From Mesotaenium endlicherianum (lineage: Eukaryota; Streptophyta; Zygnematophyceae; Zygnematales; Mesotaeniaceae): 31,046 bases of DNA. Below are positions 10,932 through 21,189 of the stretch, piece after piece (within the stretch, counting starts at the first letter, position 1; each line of letters opens with the position of its first letter). Location: positions 699,498 through 730,543 of the forward strand of contig WELA01010100.1 of NCBI GenBank assembly GCA_009602735.1, given 5' to 3'. A program made the translations under genes and the position numbers. The notes under the pieces were generated by a model that saw nothing but the letters and a program-made list of their open reading frames with translations, was not told the DNA's origin and did no database searches.

Positions 10932-11158
10932 CACGGGAGAGAGCGGAAAAGAGGAAGGAGGGGGGGTCAAGGCACCTGTCCACGTGTCAAGGTCGCTCAC
11001 GCGTCGATAGGCACGCGCATCGATAGGCACAAGGGGGTCAACTCACTCCTCTTTGTCTTGCCCTGCTTCACACAAGGCATAAAAAAGTATACAATGTTGT
11101 AAGATGATGAAACAGACTGCTAGCCCGAATCAACAGGAAACAAATACGCAAGTAAGCC
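10932..11158. other. Non-repetitive gap between minisatellite blocks
   Basis: Contains AGAGCGGAAAAGAGGAAGG, CGTCGATAGGCAC and GGGTCAACT motifs. A related sequence follows block 2 at 13850-13975, so it looks like a duplicated junction of the array. No gene. Confidence 0.7.
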
Positions 11159-13835
11159 GACAAAAGCAAGCAAGGGGCTGGCAGCCCGGCCCGACTAAAA
11201 CCCCAAAACACCAAGCAAGGGGCCGGCAGCCCGCCCCAACTAAAACCCCAAAACACCAAGCAAGGGGCTTGCAGCCAGCCCCGACAAACGCAAGAGAGGG
11301 ATTGGCAGCCAGCCCCAACTAAAACCTTGAAATAGCAAGTAAGGGGCTGGCAGCCAGCCCCACAAAAGCAAGCAGGGGGCTGGCAACCAGCCCCAAAAAA
11401 GCAAGCAGGGGACAGGCAGCCAGCCTTGACAAAAGCAAGAGAGGGACTGACAGCCAGCCCCGACAAAAGCAAGCTCAGGGCTAGCAGCCAGCCCCACAAA
11501 AGCAAGTAGGGGGCTGGCTGCCAGTCCCGACAAACGCAAGAGAGGGACTGACAGCCAGCCCCAACTAAAACCTTAAAATAGCAAGTAAGGGGCTGGCAGC
11601 CAGCCCCACAAAAGCAAGCAGGGGGCTGGCAACCAGCCCCAAAAAAGCAAGCAGGGGACAGGCAGCCAGCCTTGACAAAAGCAAGAGAGGGACTGACAGC
11701 CAGCCCCGACAAAAGCAAGCTCAGGGCTAGCAGCCAGCCCCACAAAAGCAAGTAGGGGGCTGGCTGCCAGTCCCGACAAACGCAAGAGAGGGACTGACAG
11801 CCAGCCCCAACTAAAACCTTAAAATAGCAAGTAAGGGGCTGGCAGCCAGCCCCACAAAAGCAAGCAGGGGGCTGGCAACCAGCCCCAAAAAAGCAAGCAG
11901 GGGACAGGCAGCCAGCCCCGACAAACGCAAGAGAGGGACTGGCAAGAAGCCCCGACAAATGCAAGAGAGGGACTGGCAGCCAGCCCCAACTAAAATCTTA
12001 AAATAGCAAGGGGCTGGCAACCAGCCCCACAAAAGCAAGCAGGAGCTGGCAGCCAGCCCCGACAAAAGCAAGCTCAGGGCTGGCAGCCAGCCCCACAAAA
12101 GCAAGCAGGAGCTGGCAGCTAGCCCCGACAAAAGCAAGCTCAGGGCTGACAGCCAGCCCCACAAAAGCAACCAGGGGGCTGTCAGCCAGCCTCAACAAAA
12201 GCAAGCTCAGGGGTGGCATCCAGCCCCACAAAAGCAAGCAAGAGAGTTGGCAGCCAGCCCTGACAAACGCAAGAGAGGGACTGGCAGGCAGCCCCGACAA
12301 ATGCAAGAGAGGGACTGGCAGGCAGCCCCAACTAAAATCTTAAAATAGCAAGGGGCTGGCAACCAGCCCCACAAAAGCAAGCAGGAGCTGGCAGCCAGCC
12401 CCGACAAAAGCAAGCTCAGGGCTGGCAGCCAGCCCCACAAAAGCAAGCAGGAGATGGCAGCTAGCCCCGACAAAAGCAAGCTCAGGGCTGACAGCCAGCC
12501 CCACAAAAGCAACCAGGGGGCTGTCAGCCAGCCTCAACAAAAGCAAGCTCAGGGGTGGCATCCAGCCCCACAAAAGCAAGCAAGAGAGTCGGCAGCCAGC
12601 CCTGACAAACGCAAGAGAGGGACTGGCAGGCAGCCCCGACAAATGCAAGAGAGGGACTGGCAGGCAGCCCCAACTAAAATCTTAAAATAGCAAGGGGCTG
12701 GCAGCCAGCCCCACAAAAGCAAGCAGGGGGCTGGCAGCCAACCCCACAAAAGCAAGTAGGGGGCTGGCAGCCAGTCCCAACAAACACAAGAGAGGGACTG
12801 GCAGCCAGCCCCAACTAAAATCTTAAAATAGCAAGGGGCTGGCAGCCAGCCCCACAAAAGCAAGCAGAAGCTGGCAGCCAGCCTCGCCAAAAGCAAGCTC
12901 AGGGCTGGCAGCCAGCCCCACAAAAGCAAGCAGGGGGCTGGCAGCCAGCCCCGACAAACGCAAGCTCAGGGCTAGCAGCCAGCCCCACAAAAGCAAGTAG
13001 GGGGCTGGCAGCCAGTCCCAACAAACGCAAGAGAGGAACTGGCAGCCAGCCCCAACTAAAATCTTACAATAGCAAGAGGCTGGCAACCAGCCCCACAAAA
13101 GCAAGCAGGAGCTGGCAGCCAGCCCCGACAAAAGCAAGCTCAGGGCTGGCAGCCAGCCCCACAAAAGCAAGCAGGGGGCTGGCAGCCAGCCCCGACAAAA
13201 GCAAGCTCAGGGCTAGCAGCCAGCCCCACAAAAGCAAGTAGGGGGCTGGCAGCCAGTCCCAACAAACGCAAGAGAGGAACTGGCAGCCAGCCCCAACTAA
13301 AATCTTACAATAGCAAGAGGCTGGCAACCAGCCCCACAAAAGCAAGTAGGAGCTGGCAGCCAGTCCCACAAACGCAAGAGAGGGACTGGCAGGCAGCCCC
13401 AACTAAAATCTCAAATTAGCAAGTAAGGGGCTGGCAGCCAGCCCCACAAAAGCAAGCAGGTGGCTGGCAGCCAGCCCCGGCAAAAGCAAGAGAGGGACTG
13501 GCAGCCAGCCCCGACAAATGCAAGAGAGGGACTGGCAGGCAGCCCCAACTAAAATCTTAAAATAGCAAGTAAGGGGCTGGCAGCCAGCTCCACAAAAGCA
13601 AGCAGGGGGCTGGTAGCCAGCCTCGGCAAAAGCAAGAGAGGGACTGGCAGCCAGCCCCGACAAATGCAAGAGAGGGACTTGCAGCCAGCCCCAACTAAAA
13701 TCTTAAAATAGCAAGGGGCTGGCAGCCCCACAAAAGCAAGCAAGAGCTGGCAGCCAGCCCCGACAAAAGCAAGCTCAGGGCTGGCAGCCAGCCCCACAAA
13801 AGCAAGCAGGGGGCTGGCAGCCAGCCCTGACAAGC
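11159..13835. repeat. Hairpin minisatellite, block 2, with higher-order repeats
   Basis: About 2.7 kb of the same ~32-bp hairpin unit. Higher-order periodicity is visible from the linker CTAAAA(C/T)CTT. It recurs at 11321, 11567 and 11813 (246-bp spacing), at 11991, 12333 and 12675 (342-bp spacing), and at 12816, 13057 and 13298 (241-bp spacing). Within a series the higher-order copies are nearly identical, indicating recent segmental amplification. Cys/Trp/Leu-rich frames on the minus strand are artefacts of a period close to, but not, a multiple of three. Confidence 0.93.
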
Positions 13836-13849
13836 CAAATAGATCCCCC

Positions 13850-13975
13850 CTGCCAAAAAGACAGCAGAAAAGCGGAGGAGAGAGGTGCATGTGACTTGAT
13901 GCACTTGTCGGTGGACGGTGGCACGTCGATAGGCGCTAGATGGGTTCAACTTTGTGCTCTTTGTGTAGACCTGCC
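13850..13975. repeat. Second copy of the array-junction sequence
   Basis: Shares AGCGGA(G/A)(G/A)AGAG, CACGTCGATAGGC and GGGT(T)CAACT with 10935-11065 in the same order and orientation. Confidence 0.6.
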
Positions 13976-14158
13976 ACTCACATGAACATTGACATTGTTA
14001 GCACTAGTGAGCTAAGCCTAATTGAAGATCCATTACCAGAACCAACCACAATGAAACGGAATAAGAAACATCCATAAACAAAACATGAATACATATACAA
14101 GTAACAAGAACAAGCGAGCGAGGAAGCGAGGTCATGAAGACGAGGTAAAGAAACTTAC

Positions 14159-14500
14159 AAGAATGATCAGCAGATGTAGAATGAACAACAAGAGGCTACA
14201 GAGCTGTTAAGTAGGCCTCAGGTTTGGCTTGTAAATATTCGCGACTGCACTACATCGAAGCAGATGCGTATGTGCAAGAGAGGGAAATTGGAACCAATGT
14301 CATGGTGGCCCAAATATTGGTAAAATTTTCACTTGTTTTTTTATGTTCCCGCCGTTGCTGATAAAACTTGTCTGCATGTACTGTCACGTTTCATCGCTTC
14401 GATCGACGACGATTTTAAACAGATAAGTGAAACGGAACGTGCAGTGCCAGATGTGAATACGTCGGCGCGTCACTGGGCGGCGCGCGCGAGTTGAAAATTA
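14159..14500 (-). other. Putative 5' leader exon and promoter region of transposase
   Basis: This is the only non-repetitive sequence between the minisatellite and the right terminus on the transposase strand, ending at a GTAAGT donor. No open frame of note. The promoter would have to lie here or in the subterminal repeats. Confidence 0.35.
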
Positions 14501-14586
14501 TTCGTACGCTTAGTACGTGCGTACTGGTTCAGTACGCTTAACTAAGCGTACGAGGGTCGACCTATACGGCGTACGGCGTAACCCTG
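14495..14586. repeat. hAT right TIR and subterminal repeats
   Basis: Contains TACGCTTAGTACG, AGTACGCTTAACTAAGCG (itself palindromic) and the terminal GTACGGCGTAACCCTG. It is the inverted counterpart of the left end. Confidence 0.75.
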
Positions 14587-14594
14587 GTTCATGC
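14587..14594. repeat. Target-site duplication of hAT element, right
   Basis: GTTCATGC directly follows the CGTAACCCTG terminus. Eight bases is the hAT family's standard duplication length. Confidence 0.9.
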
Positions 14595-14993
14595 CCCCCC
14601 TGCATGGCATGATTCATGAAGACACGTATAAATACTATAACATTTATACACAACACCGTACGCAGGAATGAAATTGGTTTTGGTCCCTGAGCAAGCACAT
14701 ACACATGCAACAAGAAGCGGTAGTTGTGTACCAGTAACAACTTTGGTTTTATGTTGTATACCTGTTCCACATGGTCTACAACATCTCATCAAAAAAACAC
14801 CTAGCACTAGTGTAAAATGCCACCATAGTGCTACCATAGTGCCCATATACAGCATATAGTCAAGTCCAACACAAATGCTAACACTTGCACATCACGGGGC
14901 ACACAAGATGATGCACGGGAGAGAAATTTGTTGATAAAAAGTAATGAAGAGGGGGGTCAGAAGGATGTCATTCCCTCGGGACTTAACAGCTCT

Positions 14994-15045
14994 GACGGGC
15001 GTAACGCTTGAGGGCTTCAGAGCCATGACGGGCTCAACGCCCGTC
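14994..15045. repeat. Inverted repeat, 9-bp perfect arms
   Basis: GACGGGCGT (14994-15002) pairs with ACGCCCGTC (15037-15045). The loop contains a further GACGGGC-like word, and CAGCTCTG flanks both sides, giving three related ~25-bp direct repeats superimposed on the hairpin. Confidence 0.6.
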
Positions 15046-15109
15046 CGACTTCAGCTCTGTCGGAATTATATTTGGACGAGCTCAAGTCCAACAACCTGAC
15101 TCTCTTTGG

Positions 15110-15153
15110 GCACGTGTGTAGCCTAGTCTACGCACCCAATCACCCACACGTGC
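15110..15153. repeat. Inverted repeat with G-box arms
   Basis: GCACGTGTG (15110-15118) and CACACGTGC (15145-15153) are perfectly complementary. Each contains the CACGTG core recognised by plant bHLH/bZIP factors. An inner GTAG/CTAC pair could extend the stem. Confidence 0.5.
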
Positions 15154-15446
15154 AACTTGCAAGTTGACTATTTAGATAACAAATCCAGATTTTTGATACC
15201 TTTTTGACACAAAGTCAATAAAGTGGCCAACTTCCGAAAGACAGGGAATCGTCGACAACATTTGACTTTAGAATAGTATGCTCTGATTAGTCAATTATGT
15301 CGTAGATGCGTATAGTTTTTTTGCTTTCAAGAAGTTAGCGGAGGGGTCCATTGAAGGCCAGAAGCGGAAAAGTAGTACTTCTCCGCTATTGAAATTTGGC
15401 CCAAAAGCCTACTTTTCCCACTATACCAATTTCAGATTGCAAGAGA

Positions 15447-16077
15447 GGATGTTAGGTTCCTAGCACCCAATATCCCAGCAGAAGTTTGAAGACTAGTTAA
15501 GTGACAGACTGACAGACTGATAACTGATAAGAAATGAAGTAGTTATGTCCATTTATAGTTTTCTACGACGGCCGCTCGCCCCTAGGCGGGAGGGCCGCTT
15601 AGCAATGGATTTTCATAAAGTGTTTGTCAAGTCGTCCCTTCCAAAATATTCGTGAGAAAGCCAAATCAGTCTCATTTGACGTGTCGGGCCAATTTGACGT
15701 CCACATGCATGCATCGAAATATCTATAGTATACTAACTTAGACGCGCTAGGCTAATCCGAAACTTCTAGGTAAATCGACCTAGTCGGCACTCCGCGTCAG
15801 CCAAACTTACGTGAAGGTTCGAGTTTGCTCTAACGGCCCAGATTGCTCGACGCTGTCGGTCAATCTGACGGTCGCGCTTACCGCGAATTAAGGACAGTCA
15901 TCAACCGACCTCAAAACTAATGAAACTTTGGAAATCCATAACTCTCTCAATACTTAACCAAATTTGATGAACTTTATATCAAAATGACCACAAAAATATA
16001 CTCTACATTTCTATGCAATTAAAACATACTTTTAAGGAAATCAAAAATGCACTTTGTAAATCTATGACCTTACATCA
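15447..16077 (-). repeat. 3' LTR of the chromovirus
   Basis: Directly after the polypurine tract the minus strand reads TGATGTAAGG, a usual chromovirus LTR start. A plausible far end is GGATGTTAGG on the plus strand at 15447, near-matching an inverted TGATGT terminus. The 15589-15995 part has a diverged relative at 26302-26690. The start is firm, the far boundary approximate. Confidence 0.65.
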
Positions 16078-19001
16078 TCCCCCTCCTCAAGATGCGACGT
16101 CCTCGACGCATTCTGTAGATAACGCCTCAACTTACTCTTACAATGAGTCAAGTTGGCCTCTGGCTCCCAAGTGTTGTCGTTCGCATGGTAGCCTTTCCAC
16201 TTGACCAGATACTCTTGAACAAGTCGTTGACCTCGCTTGATTCGTCGGTCGCCAACAATCGCCTCCACTTCATACTCCAATACATCATCGATCTCGACTA
16301 GAGGTGGCGGTGTAGGTAGTCGTCCTGGATGTCCTTCATTTAGGTCAACGTATGGCCGCTAACTACTGACATGGAACACATCATGGATATGCCAGCCTGA
16401 AGGAAGTTCTAACTTGTAGGTCACTGGATTCACCTGCTTGAGCACCACAAATGTACCTGTAAACCGTGCCCGTAGTTTTCTCTTGCCCGTGAAAGATAGA
16501 TTCTCTGTTGACAAGAGTACTTTGTCACCCACATGGAATGTGACTTCCCTCCTGTGCTTGTTAGCATGCTTGACCTGCTCTTCTTGTGCCTTCCGAATAC
16601 ACGTCTTCGACATGTCCCAAGTTTTGGCCATTTGCTCCATAAAAACTCGTGTAGAAGGAACCTGAGTCTCCTTGGCCTTCTCCAACAAGATGTTCCCTGG
16701 ATGATATACTTCTCTTCCATAAACCATAGCGAATGGTGACTGCTTGGTCAATCCCTGCATGCTGTTGTTGTAGGCAAACTCCAACCCTGGTAGCTTCGTG
16801 TCCCACTCTGAAGGGTCCTCCATAGTGAAACTCCTGAGCACCTCTTGCAGAGTTCTGTTGAGCCTCTCACTCTGCCCGTCTGTTTGAGGATGATAGGAAG
16901 TGCTTATACTCATTTTGGTCCCCATCAAAGTAAACAATGATCGCCAAAAGTTGCTAGTGAAGCTTGGATCCCAATCTGAAACAATCACCTTCGGCAACCC
17001 ATGTAGCCTAAATATATGATCAAAGAATAGCCGTGCCACATTTGCTGCCGTACAAGTCTCCTTCATGGGAATGAAGTGAGCCATCTTGTTGAGTCTATCA
17101 GACACAACTCATACTGCATCGTGCCCTTGACCACTGACTGGTAACGATGTGATGAAGTCCATAGCAATCTGCTCCCAAGGATACTCTGGAATAGGCAGGG
17201 GTTGCAAAGTACCTCCCTTCTTTTGATTTGGTGTCTTGTTACGCTGGCACGCATCGCAACTCCTGATCCACTCCTCGATGTCCTTGTCCATATTTCTCCA
17301 ATAGTACTCCCGCTTTAGCACGCTTGCCGTCGTCTCGCTTCCAAAGTGTCCAGCATATAAGCAATCATGATGCTCCGCAAGTAGTAAGTGTCGTAGCTCC
17401 TTGATGTCAGGTACCACCACTCTGTTGGAATCACCATAATACCATATGCCGTCCTTCTTCTGCGTACTCGAGTTGGACTTAGCTGCTCCACCATCAGCAA
17501 ACTCTGGATCCTCCTCATAACCTCTCTGAAGCTTCTCTTTGAAGTCCGTACTCTCCTTGATGACTGAGACAGCTGCAAGGTCACACCTCCTGGTTAAAGC
17601 GTCTGCAGGTTTGATCTTCCTAGGTAAGTACTCAATCTTGTGGTCGAACTGTTGGAGCAACTCCATCCACCTTGCCTGTCTTGGTGTCAATGTTGGCTGC
17701 TTCATAAACTTCTCCAAGCTCTTGTGGTCGGTCTTGATGAACACCTTCCGGCCGTCCACATAACATCGCCAAATCCTCAAAGCCTGGATAATAGCCAACA
17801 TCTCTCGCTCATGTGCTGCATAGTTTTGCTCCGCAGGACTCAACTTCCTGCTCTCATATGCCACAGGCTGCAATCCTTTTCCCTGGTCCTGGAGAAGAAT
17901 GGCTCCCACTGCAAAGTTTGATGCATCTGTGATGATGGTGAAAGGAAGTTCTGGACTGGCGATTGCCAACACAGGTGCTTGTGTTAATAACTCCTTAATC
18001 TTCTCAAATGCTTGCTGCTCCTTGTCACCCCATAGCCACTTCTCCTGCTTTTTCAACATGTCCGTGAGCGGTGCACACACCTTGGCAAATCCTTCAATGA
18101 AGTGTCGATAATAGTTTGCCGTATCGAGGAAGCTCCTGAGTTGATGAATATTAGCAGGTACCGGCCAATCTCTGACTGCTTGCACCTTCTTCTGCTCCAC
18201 CGTGACTCCTTCAGCTCCCACTATGTGCCCAAGAAACTCAACCTCCTTGAGATAGAAGTCGCACTTGCTCATCTTCCCAAATAACTTCTAATCTCTCAAG
18301 ACCTCCAACACCTTCCTCAGATGCTCCACATGCTCTTCCAAGGTCTTTGAATAGATCAGGATGTCGTCCAAAAATACCACCACAAACTGGTCCAAGTAGG
18401 GTCTGAAGATACTATTCATGAGTTCCATGAATGTAGCAGGTGCATTGGTCAATCCAAAAGGCATGACTGTGAACTCCAATAAACCATAGCGAGCCCTGAA
18501 AGCAGTCTTCTGAATGTCTCCTTCCGCAATCTGTACCTAGTGATAGCCACTCCTCAAATCGATCTTGGAAAAATACTTCGCCCCGACAAGCCTGTCAATC
18601 AACTCGTCCACTTGTGGAAGTGGGTACCTCTTCTTGATGGTAACCTTGTTGAGTGCTCGGTAGTCGACACACATCCTCATAGTCCCATCCTTCTTCACAA
18701 ATAAGACTGGCGCTGCAAATGGAGACTCGCTGGGTCGGATGAATCCCTTCTCCAACAACTCTGTCAGCTGCTTCTTCAACTCATCCAACTCCGCAAACGA
18801 TTGTCGATAGGCGGGTCTCACTGGTGGCTTGCTCCCTGGTTCCAACTCGATCTTGTGCTCCATAGCTCTCTGTGGAGGTAATCCTGCAGGTAGCTCCTCA
18901 GGAAATACGCACTTGAAATCCTCCAACAGCGCCTTAACCTGAGGAGGCATCTCAGCAGGCTTCTTCTCTTTGAGCAGTTGGGCTCTGCTCCTTCTGAGCA
19001 A
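16062..19001 (-). pseudogene. pol: Chromovirus pol: RT, RNase H, integrase, chromodomain
   Basis: A single frame runs from 19001 to 16062, broken only by stops at 18539-18537 (TAG), 18290-18288 (TAG), 17111-17109 (TGA) and 16361-16359 (TAG); all segments are in the same triplet phase. RT shows [10 protein letters not shown] and [11 protein letters not shown] with the catalytic aspartates. RNase H has IITDASNFAVGA and IKTDHKSL. Integrase has its HHCC zinc finger (ending CDACQRNK) and DDE core residues (MDFITSLP, SDWDPSFTSNFW, ERLNRTLQEVL). A C-terminal chromodomain (16280-16100; [14 protein letters not shown]) would direct integration to marked heterochromatin. Domain sequence is otherwise well kept, so decay is recent relative to the number of stops. 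Confidence 0.9.
16078..16088 (-). other. Polypurine tract
   Basis: GAGGAGGGGGA on the minus strand, immediately before the LTR start and overlapping the last codons of the polyprotein. This is the expected plus-strand primer position. Confidence 0.75.
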
Positions 19002-19649
19002 GGGGATCAGACACCACTACTTGCTCCTCCGGCGATGTATATTCGCCCAGGCTGTTAGGATTCACGCTTGCTCCATCTCATGACTTGGCCAGGGCCACCA
19101 AAACAAGGTACATCTCCTTCACCTAATTCGTCCTGCATAGCTTCTTAACTTGCAGGCTTGACATAAGACAGTTACTTGTGGTCGTATCTACCTCCACCTG
19201 TTTCGCTGTCTCCATTTGACCATCACGCCCTTGGACTTTCACTTGTATTGTGCTCCAGTGCACTTGGGGATTGGCTTTGCTTAGCCATGGTCAGCCCAAT
19301 ATCACCTCATGGTGACCTAACTCTGCCTGCTCCATAACTTCCTTAAGCTGGTGCCCCGCCACTTCCACGTGAATAGTTGCACCACACTTGACTCTCTGCC
19401 CATTCGCCAAAATTGCCTCCTTAGGCTCATAATGCTTCTGCACAGGGATTCGCCACTCCTTCACCAACTTCTTGTGCACAAAGTTTGCACTTGCGCCACT
19501 GTCGACCATACACTTGGCCTTGTTGCCGTCGACCACTCTTTCCACGATGATAGGCTTGTCAACGTCTCGTCCTTTGCTTCTCGGCAGGCTCCTGGGGATA
19601 ACCTCCTTATGAGTTCTCGTCTTCACACCAGTAGACACCCCAAAAAAAC
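19002..19649 (-). pseudogene. Chromovirus aspartic protease and pro-RT linker
   Basis: Protease motif CMVDSGASANFV is in the block 19638-19291. It ends at TGA (19293-19291) within the usual ILGxPWL motif. The frame continues with stops at 19125-19123 (TAG) and 19080-19078 (TGA). The RT block is one phase away, so a frameshift lies between about 19078 and 19001. The protease matures the polyprotein in an active element. Confidence 0.82.
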
Positions 19650-20270
19650 TTACTGGCGTCCTCCTTTTTCCTGCTGTTGAGGTTGCTTCGCCTTCACATG
19701 ACAGTTGCGAGCCAGATGTCCAAGCTTACCACAATTATAACAGGGTCCTCTCGGCTTAAAATTCTGCTGCCTACGCTGGTACTGAACAAGTCCCAACTCC
19801 ATAGGTACTGGACCTTGAACACTCGTGCTTGGCGCTTGACATTCAAACTGTCGATATCCTCCAAAGTTGTGGCTGCCTCACTGCCTCTGACTATACTCCA
19901 CAGCGTCGACCCTTGTTGCCAATGCCATTATTTCTCCAAGGCTGGTAGGGTCCTTGAGTGCCACTTCCTTGGCCACAATTGGCTTGAGTCCCCTCTTGAG
20001 CTTGTCCATCATCTCCGACTCATGCGTGGATGAACATTGAAGCACCAGCTCGTTGAAGCGCGATACATATTCTTGAACGCTTCCTCGTTGACGAAGGTGC
20101 ACCAACAGATCTTGAGCGGTAGCCTCGGGTGCAATAGGTTGAATTGCCTCTTCAAGCCTTCAAATAGCTGATCAACATTAGCAAGAATTCCAAACAGCTG
20201 CTCTTCTCGTTCATACCAAGCTCCAGCACTCTTCTGCAGCAAAGTCATGACAAAGGCGACTTGCCTATCG
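19650..20270 (-). pseudogene. gag: Chromovirus gag, truncated
   Basis: The capsid-like domain (AGAWYEREEQLF; then LRQRGSVQEYVSRFNEL) is followed by a perfect CX2CX4HX4C zinc knuckle (CYNCGKLGHLARNC) that binds element RNA. A frameshift near 20150 separates the first capsid part from the rest. There is an in-frame TGA at 19880-19878 and a TAA at 19652-19650. The N-terminal half of gag is missing. Confidence 0.82.
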
Positions 20271-20700
20271 GTTATTCACAGATAAATTTCATGGTTGTGT
20301 TCCTAAAAAAGACATATATATCTAAATATGTATACATGAATGGAAGTGTATGTACAAGAATAAAATATGAGAGTTTCATACTTTCATATATATATACATA
20401 TTTTTTATAATATTTCCACATGATTCATGGCTAGATTTCTAGATATATACGCATGTATATCGTCAACATACGTAAAACAAGAAAGTACATACATATATTC
20501 AGATACATCTTTATTTACCGTATTCTTCATGGCTGTATTTGTGTATATATGTGTGTATATATGTGTATACGTAGAATATGTAATTTAGATATATTTTAAC
20601 ATGTATGTATGTCTACATATGTGAATTAATGTGAACACACACGCACACACGAGCACATTTGCACACACACACACACGGATATATATATATATGTATACAT
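20271..20700. repeat. TA/CA/GT microsatellite-rich tract
   Basis: Interrupted (TA)n, (GTATA)n and (CA)n runs, for example 20640-20700. The tract starts exactly where gag is cut off, suggesting the truncation happened at or through this sequence. Confidence 0.7.
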
Positions 20701-20704
20701 GAAC

Positions 20705-21025
20705 TTAATCACCTATAATCATGTTAATGCGTCCAAGACGTGCAAGCTAGCTCATGAAATGCTCGTACGGTGTTGAGTTGAATTAGTGAGGAGAGAAGAT
20801 GGAAGGCTCGTGCTTGGAGCACGGGGAAGAGGTGTGATGAACTAAAAAACACGTATATATGTACTTATTCACCTATATTCATGTTTTTGCGTTTAAGACG
20901 TGTAAGTTAGTTCATGAAATGCGCGTACGGTGGTGAGTTGAATTTGTCAGGGGAAAAGATGGAAGGCTCGTGCTTGAAGCACGGCGAAGAGGTGTGATTA
21001 GCTTGGAGAAGGGGGGGGAACTCTG
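20705..21025. repeat. Direct duplication, 160-bp period
   Basis: CACCTATA at 20710 and 20870 begins two aligned units. They share GTACGGTG-TGAGTTGAAT and GATGGAAGGCTCGTGCTTG(G/A)AGCACGG. No gene function seen. Confidence 0.75.
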
Positions 21026-21189
21026 GTGCTTCAAGGAGCAGCACGAGCACCTGCAGCCGGCATCGAATTCAAAGGAGTTCTTGTACTTTTGGAGCTTTTC
21101 CCTAGGACAACTCTCGATTGTGCAAAAACTTTCACGTATAAAAGAATGTATGAGAACACAACAAGAAACATAAGAAGAGGCAATGAACG

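Larger units (their letters stand above)
10031..14158 (-). other. Putative 4.1-kb 5' intron holding the minisatellite
   Basis: A consensus donor GTAAGT (14158-14153) and a good acceptor TTATTGCAG (ending 10031) bracket the region upstream of the BED exon on the transposase strand. Between them lie both minisatellite blocks and no transposase-like coding sequence. The exon upstream of the donor lacks an in-frame ATG, so it would be a leader. Splice sites are seen; use of this pair is inferred and needs RNA evidence. Confidence 0.5.
6056..14586 (-). mobile_element. hAT transposon, 8531 bp, with TIRs and exact TSD
   Basis: The left end reads TAGGGTTACGTCGTACGC. The right end, inverted, reads CAGGGTTACGCCGTACGC. 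The element is flanked by exact 8-bp duplications GTTCATGC at 6048-6055 and 14587-14594. Both ends carry subterminal clusters of CGCTTAGT / ACTAAGCG words, a usual site for hAT transposase binding. Inside are, on the minus strand, a spliced hAT transposase, ~225-bp tandem repeats downstream of it, and a long hairpin minisatellite upstream. The exact target duplication and near-intact coding region indicate a fairly recent insertion. A one-base frameshift in the transposase may make it non-autonomous now. Confidence 0.9.
14595..15446. other. Spacer with inverted repeats
   Basis: No gene recognised. Two inverted repeats are listed separately (14994-15045 and 15110-15153). Confidence 0.45.
15447..20270 (-). 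mobile_element. Ty3/gypsy chromovirus retrotransposon, 5'-truncated and inactivated
   Basis: Order on the minus strand is gag, protease, reverse transcriptase, RNase H, integrase, chromodomain, polypurine tract, LTR, which is the Ty3/gypsy order with the chromovirus C-terminus. Gag starts mid-domain at about 20270 where microsatellite DNA begins, and no 5' LTR or primer-binding site is visible upstream. Eight in-frame stops and at least two or three frameshifts prevent expression. It can only be a relic or be moved in trans, and the missing 5' LTR makes even that unlikely. Confidence 0.92.

Noticed and set aside
10112..13835. CRISPR-like array (regular ~32-bp units with palindromic cores)
   Set aside because: Spacers are not unique, the host is eukaryotic, and no cas genes are present; it is a minisatellite.
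10073..13949. Many long minus-strand frames rich in Gly, Cys, Trp, Leu and Ala across the minisatellite
   Set aside because: They follow the repeat unit, overlap each other in all three phases, and reflect a stop-poor GC repeat rather than coding selection.
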